Part shown: in pieces, positions 4,903-7,622 of the stretch
How the letters are laid out: each line of letters opens with the position of its first letter
Position numbering within the stretch: position 1 is the first letter of the stretch
Assembly: GCA_003558335.1 (NCBI GenBank)
Contig: PWMA01000070.1
Location: 1-7,622 of the forward strand
DNA from: Candidatus Methanofastidiosia archaeon
GTDB lineage: Archaea > Methanobacteriota_B > Thermococci > Methanofastidiosales > Methanofastidiosaceae
DNA: 7,622 nt
Direction of reading: 5' to 3'
Made by a program: the position numbers and the translations under genes
Notes under the pieces: model-generated
Told to the model about the DNA's origin: nothing
Seen by the model: only the letters and a program-made list of their open reading frames with translations
The model's database searches: none

Positions 4903-5870
4903 AAAGATCTTATGAGGAAATACTGTACAAATCAAAGGATAAGACAAGTTCAAGATACGGGAAAAAACCTGAAAAACGAAATTTAGAGGAACTATTACAA
5001 AAAGGAATCGTGAATATAGACAAGCCAAGAGGGCCTACTTCTCATGAAGTAACTTCTTGGGTTAAAAAAATTCTTGATATCCCAAAAGCTGGACATTCAG
5101 GAACACTTGATCCCAATGTTTCAGGCATACTTCCAGTTACTCTTGGAAGAGCAACAAAACTTGTAAAATTCTTAATGGCTTCTGATAAAGAATATGTTTG
5201 CACACTCCATCTTCAAAAAGATGTACCAGAACAAGAATTGATGAAAGTATTGAATGAATATCAAGGCGTATTGTATCAAAAACCCCCTGTTAAAAGTGCC
5301 GTCAAAAGAAGAGTTAGAACTAGAAAAATTCATTATATCAATCCAATAGAAATACAAGGAAGAGATGTACTTATGAGGATTGGATGTGAGGCAGGAACAT
5401 ACATAAGAAAACTATGTCATGACATGGGTCTTTCTTTAGGATGCGGAGCTAGTATGGAAGAGCTTAGAAGAACAAAAACTGGAGTTTTTGGAGAAGAATC
5501 TGCAATATTGCTCCAAGACCTTCTTGACGCAAAAGTTTTCTCTATAGAAGAAAATAATGAAGATATACTGAAAAAGAACATAGTGCCTTATGAAGCTGTT
5601 CTTGATCCATTGAAGAAGATATGGATTAAAGATACTGCTGTTGAAGCCTTAAGCCATGGTGCGGCTCTTTCATTGCCAGGAGTGTCTAAAATTCAAAGCG
5701 ATATATCGAGAGGGGACGTAATTGCAGTAATGACCTTGAAAAATGAAGCCGTCGCAATTTCAAAAGCTGAAATGGACTCTGAAGATATAATGAAGAGAAA
5801 TAAGGGCATTGTTGCGAAATCTCTAACAGTGCTCATGGAGAGAGGAATATATCCAAGAGCGTGGAACTAA
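4899..5870 (+). CDS. cbf5: Cbf5, tRNA/rRNA pseudouridine synthase (H/ACA RNP catalytic subunit)
   Basis: Cbf5 is the catalytic protein of archaeal H/ACA guide RNPs (with Nop10, Gar1 and L7Ae). It isomerises uridines in rRNA and can modify U55 of tRNA. The 323-residue product has the archaeal N-terminal extension, then VNIDKPRGPTSHEV (38-51), the catalytic motif HSGTLDPNVSGILPV with catalytic Asp71, the core motifs YQKPPVKSAVKRRVRTR and CEAGTYIRKLCHDMG, and ELRRTKTGVF. A C-terminal PUA domain follows (about 237-323, containing ISRGDVIAVM and the ending ERGIYPRAW). The length and the PUA domain separate it from bacterial TruB. The start is TTG at 4899, overlapping the rpl14e stop. No in-frame ATG lies nearby, and the GAGGGG at 4888-4893 could serve as ribosome binding site. 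Confidence 0.96.
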   Translation: MKRSYEEILYKSKDKTSSRYGKKPEKRNLEELLQKGIVNIDKPRGPTSHEVTSWVKKILDIPKAGHSGTLDPNVSGILPVTLGRATKLVKFLMASDKEYVCTLHLQKDVPEQELMKVLNEYQGVLYQKPPVKSAVKRRVRTRKIHYINPIEIQGRDVLMRIGCEAGTYIRKLCHDMGLSLGCGASMEELRRTKTGVFGEESAILLQDLLDAKVFSIEENNEDILKKNIVPYEAVLDPLKKIWIKDTAVEALSHGAALSLPGVSKIQSDISRGDVIAVMTLKNEAVAISKAEMDSEDIMKRNKGIVAKSLTVLMERGIYPRAWN

Positions 5871-6439
5871 TGTCACATTATTATTCAGAAAATGTCACAG
5901 CGCCTTTTAAAATTGGAAGGATTAACGAAACGATATTGGGTAAAGATTACCACTTTGACGTTGCACCAGGCGTATTTTCATCAAAAAAGGTAGATAAGGG
6001 CACTTTGGCTTTATGTGAGTTAATGGAGTTGGATAGAAATAACAAGGTACTTGACATTGGATGCGGATATGGCGTGATTGGTATAGTTGCATCATCTTAT
6101 GTTTCACAAGTACATATGAGAGATATTAATAAAAGGGCAGTATATCTTGCAAAAAGAAATATTAAGCTTAACAACTGTAAAAATGCTTCTGTAAGCCAAG
6201 GAAACCTTTATGAAGGGCTTGAGAAGTTTAATATTATATTGACAAACCCTCCTGTATCTTCTGGGATGGATACAGTAGGACTTATGGTGGATGAGGCACC
6301 AAAACACTTATATGAAGATGGAAATCTACAAATTGTAATTAGAAAAGGCGTAAACATTATAAAAGAGAGATTGGAAAAAAACTTTGAAAAGGTGAATATA
6401 AAGAAGAAATATGGGTATAATGTAATATTTGCTTCATAG
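5870..6439 (+). CDS. MJ0882-like class I SAM-dependent methyltransferase (RsmC/RlmG-type fold)
   Basis: The 189-residue product starts MSHYYSE, a signature of the archaeal MJ0882 family, followed by GVFSSKKVDKGT. Its Rossmann core has motif I LDIGCGYGVIG (61-71) for S-adenosylmethionine binding, an acidic motif II MRDINKRAVYLAKRN (Asp85) and the catalytic motif TNPPVSSG (NPPV at 126-129). NPPY/F/V/I motifs mark methyltransferases acting on exocyclic amino groups of nucleic acid bases. Relatives RsmC and RlmG make m2G in rRNA, so an rRNA guanine-N2 role is likely but not proven. I chose ATG 5870, which overlaps the cbf5 stop (TAATG) and starts the protein at the family signature. GTG 5861 is an in-frame alternative. 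No clear ribosome binding site is visible, so coupling to cbf5 is probable. The stop codon shares its last base with the tRNA gene. Confidence 0.92.
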   Translation: MSHYYSENVTAPFKIGRINETILGKDYHFDVAPGVFSSKKVDKGTLALCELMELDRNNKVLDIGCGYGVIGIVASSYVSQVHMRDINKRAVYLAKRNIKLNNCKNASVSQGNLYEGLEKFNIILTNPPVSSGMDTVGLMVDEAPKHLYEDGNLQIVIRKGVNIIKERLEKNFEKVNIKKKYGYNVIFAS

Positions 6440-6523
6440 CCGGGGTTGCTGAGCTTGGTACGGCGCGGGCCTGGAAAGCCCGTTCTCCCTTGGAGTGCAT
6501 GGGTTCAAATCCCATCCCCGGCG
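6439..6523 (+). tRNA. tRNA-Ser, anticodon GGA
   Basis: An 85-nt type II tRNA folds cleanly. The acceptor stem 6439-6445 pairs with 6516-6522 (seven G-C pairs). The D stem 6448-6451 pairs with 6461-6464 around loop AGCTTGGTA. The anticodon stem 6466-6470 pairs with 6478-6482 with loop CTGGAAA, placing anticodon GGA at 6473-6475 (reads UCC and UCU). A long variable arm at 6483-6498 has stem CTCC/GGAG, as expected for Ser. The T stem 6499-6503 pairs with 6511-6515 with loop TTCAAAT. The discriminator is G6523, the usual archaeal tRNA-Ser base. CCA is not encoded. By count 56 of 85 bases are G or C, far above the AT-rich genes around it. It lies inside the operon between the methyltransferase and rps13. 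Confidence 0.98.
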
Positions 6524-6527
6524 CTAC

Positions 6528-6533
6528 GGTGAT
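6528..6533 (+). promoter_or_regulatory. Ribosome binding site GGTGAT for rps13
   Basis: GGTGAT begins five bases after the tRNA-Ser discriminator base and precedes ATG 6537 by three to four bases. It rules out the upstream in-frame ATG at 6495, which lies inside the tRNA. Confidence 0.75.
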
Positions 6534-6536
6534 TAT

Positions 6537-6992
6537 ATGGTTGAAGAAGTAAAAGGTATTGTTCGAGTACTAGGTACAAACATAATGGGAAACGACATCT
6601 TTGAGGTAGGAATATTAAAGATAAGAGGCGTCGGACCAGTTATGGCTAGGGCAGTGGCCCAAGTAGCGGATATTTCCCCAAAGACGAAGGTAGGAAATAT
6701 ACCTCCAGAAAAGTTAAAAGAAATTGAGAATATCATTGAAGATCCTATAGGTAACGGCATACCTACATGGATGGTAAATAGAAGAAAAGATTATGAAACT
6801 GGCGAGAATATGCATGTATTTGGGCCCAAACTATTGATGTCATTGAGGGAAGATTTAAACAGAATGAAAAAGATAAAGAGCTATAAGGGACTCAGACATC
6901 AATTTGGACTCCCTGTAAGAGGACAAAAAACTAAATCTTCATTTAGAAAGGGAACCTCATTAGGAGTCCAAAGAAGAAAAACTGGCAGGTGA
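6537..6992 (+). CDS. rps13: 30S ribosomal protein S13 (uS13)
   Basis: uS13 sits in the head of the small subunit, contacting 16S rRNA, the P-site tRNA and the large subunit through intersubunit bridges. The 151-residue product has VRVLGTNIMGNDIFEVGILK followed by IRGVGPVMARAV, the helix-two-turns-helix core, then VGNIPPEKLKEIENII and IPTWMVNRRKDYETGENMHV, both typical of archaeal uS13. The basic tail has GLRHQFGLPVRGQKT ending in GVQRRKTGR, where the conserved RGQ-x-T motif is visible. The frame extends upstream into the tRNA (ATG 6495), but the family start and ribosome binding site support ATG 6537. Its stop TGA overlaps the GGTGA ribosome binding site of rps4. Confidence 0.96.
   Translation: MVEEVKGIVRVLGTNIMGNDIFEVGILKIRGVGPVMARAVAQVADISPKTKVGNIPPEKLKEIENIIEDPIGNGIPTWMVNRRKDYETGENMHVFGPKLLMSLREDLNRMKKIKSYKGLRHQFGLPVRGQKTKSSFRKGTSLGVQRRKTGR
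6988..6992 (+). promoter_or_regulatory. Ribosome binding site GGTGA deciding the TTG start of rps4
   Basis: GGTGA at 6988-6992 overlaps the rps13 stop codon and lies five bases before TTG 6998. It supports TTG as the true start, consistent with the MGDPKK opening of archaeal uS4. Confidence 0.72.
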
Positions 6993-6997
6993 ATTAA

Positions 6998-7534
6998 TTG
7001 GGAGATCCTAAGAAAATCAGACGTAAATATGATAAACCATCTCATCCATGGCAAAAAGATAGGATTGACTCTGAGAATGTATTGATGAAAAAATATGGTC
7101 TTTCCAATAAAAAAGAGATTTGGAAGGCTTTAAGTTTTCTAAGAAATGTGAGGAGACAAGCAAGAGTATTATTGGCAAGCCATGATGAAGCTTCAATGAG
7201 ACAGACAAACGATCTAATCAAAATGCTTCAAAAATATGGGATATTGAAAGAAGAATCAACCTTGGAAGATGTATTGACTCTGTCTTTAGAAGATATTCTT
7301 GATAGAAGATTACAATCATTAGTTGTAAGAAAAGGATTAGCAAAATCGCCAAAACAAGCAAGACAGTTCATTGTACATAAACATATTACGATAAATGGTG
7401 CAAAAGTATCGATTCCAAGTTATTTAGTTCCAAAAGAAATTGAAAATTCAATTGAATACTCAGCTAGGTCATCCTTAAATGATCCAAGTCATCCTGAAAT
7501 TCCCAAGAAAACTTTAACTGAGGAGGATAATTAA
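6998..7534 (+). CDS. rps4: 30S ribosomal protein S4 (uS4)
   Basis: uS4 is a primary 16S rRNA-binding protein that starts small-subunit body assembly. The 178-residue product begins MGDPKKIRRKYDKPSHPWQK, the archaeal uS4 signature. It continues with YGLSNKKEIWKALSFLRNVR and ARVLLA, and carries an S4 RNA-binding domain at about 92-145 (DILDRRLQSLVVRKGLAKSP, then ARQFIVHKHITINGAKVSIP). It ends with a short tail rich in Pro, Lys and Glu. The start codon is TTG, fixed by the ribosome binding site and the conserved N terminus. It follows rps13 and precedes rps11, the standard archaeal order before rpoD. The stop overlaps the rps11 start as TAATG. Confidence 0.96.
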   Translation: MGDPKKIRRKYDKPSHPWQKDRIDSENVLMKKYGLSNKKEIWKALSFLRNVRRQARVLLASHDEASMRQTNDLIKMLQKYGILKEESTLEDVLTLSLEDILDRRLQSLVVRKGLAKSPKQARQFIVHKHITINGAKVSIPSYLVPKEIENSIEYSARSSLNDPSHPEIPKKTLTEEDN

Positions 7535-7622
7535 TGGCAAAAGAAGGAAAGTGGGGAGTTGCCCACATATATGCATCATACAATAATACTCTTATTCACA
7601 TAACAGATCTAACTGGGGCTGA
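7534..7622 (+). CDS. rps11: 30S ribosomal protein S11 (uS11), N-terminal fragment at window edge
   Basis: Only the first 29 codons are in the window. They read MAKEGKWGVAHIYASYNNTL then IHITDLTGA, which is the conserved opening of archaeal uS11 (WGVAHIYASxNNTxIHITDLTGAE). uS11 lies in the small-subunit platform and contacts 16S rRNA near the mRNA exit. A full AGGAGG at 7521-7526, within the rps4 coding end, lies seven bases before the ATG. The ATG overlaps the rps4 stop (TAATG). The gene continues beyond the right edge, where rpoD would be expected in archaea. Confidence 0.95.
   Translation, partial: MAKEGKWGVAHIYASYNNTLIHITDLTGA

Noticed and set aside
5861..5869. GTG start for the methyltransferase at 5861
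   Set aside because: ATG 5870 begins exactly at the MSHYYSE family signature and forms the TAATG junction used elsewhere in this operon.
6495..6536. Upstream in-frame ATG extending rps13 into the tRNA
   Set aside because: The 14 extra residues are encoded by the tRNA variable arm, T arm and acceptor stem. The family start and GGTGAT point to ATG 6537.

Overview
The window is a stretch of the archaeal ribosomal-protein superoperon, all on the + strand, with almost no intergenic space. The organism is an archaeon, most likely a low-GC euryarchaeon of the methanogen/Thermococci kind. The evidence is archaeal-type uS5, uL30, uL15 and uS13, the archaea/eukaryote-only proteins eL34 and eL14, archaeal SecY with a DUF106 (EMC3-like) neighbour, an archaeal-type CMP kinase, Cbf5 instead of bacterial TruB, an MJ0882-like methyltransferase, and GGTGA/GGAGGTGA ribosome binding sites. 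A finer placement (for example Methanofastidiosa, Methanobacteria or Thermococci) cannot be made safely by eye.

Layout: end of an acidic, repeat-bearing N-terminal region of rps5 (3-344) | rps5 body (372-932) | rpl30 (938-1399) | rpl15 (1410-1865) | secY in two pieces (1865-2800 and 2828-3238) | EMC3/YidC-like DUF106 protein (3248-3802) | rpl34e (3815-4090) | cmk (4090-4632) | rpl14e (4648-4902) | cbf5 (4899-5870) | MJ0882-like methyltransferase (5870-6439) | tRNA-Ser(GGA) (6439-6523) | rps13 (6537-6992) | rps4 (6998-7534) | rps11 start (7534-window end). Neighbouring genes overlap (TAATG or TTGA junctions) or are separated by no more than about 15 nt. No internal promoter or terminator is visible. 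The genes supply small- and large-subunit proteins, the membrane insertion channel plus a likely insertase partner, rRNA modification enzymes (pseudouridine synthase and a methyltransferase), a nucleotide kinase and a tRNA.

The main surprises are two in-frame stop codons inside otherwise intact, essential genes. A TAA at 342-344 lies in the conserved N-terminal part of uS5, and a TGA at 2798-2800 lies in the extracellular TM7/TM8 loop of SecY. In both cases the reading frame and family homology continue unbroken on the other side, and both stops are one G-to-T change from a plausible sense codon (GAA, GGA). Sequence error or a damaged/low-coverage assembly is the simplest explanation; genuinely split genes or readthrough are the exciting alternatives. 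uS5 also carries an unusual acidic N-terminal extension built from an exact 63-bp tandem repeat. The tRNA-Ser gene begins on the last base of the methyltransferase stop codon, so tRNA maturation would cut that stop codon. I do not see a new defence, mobile or CRISPR-like system here.
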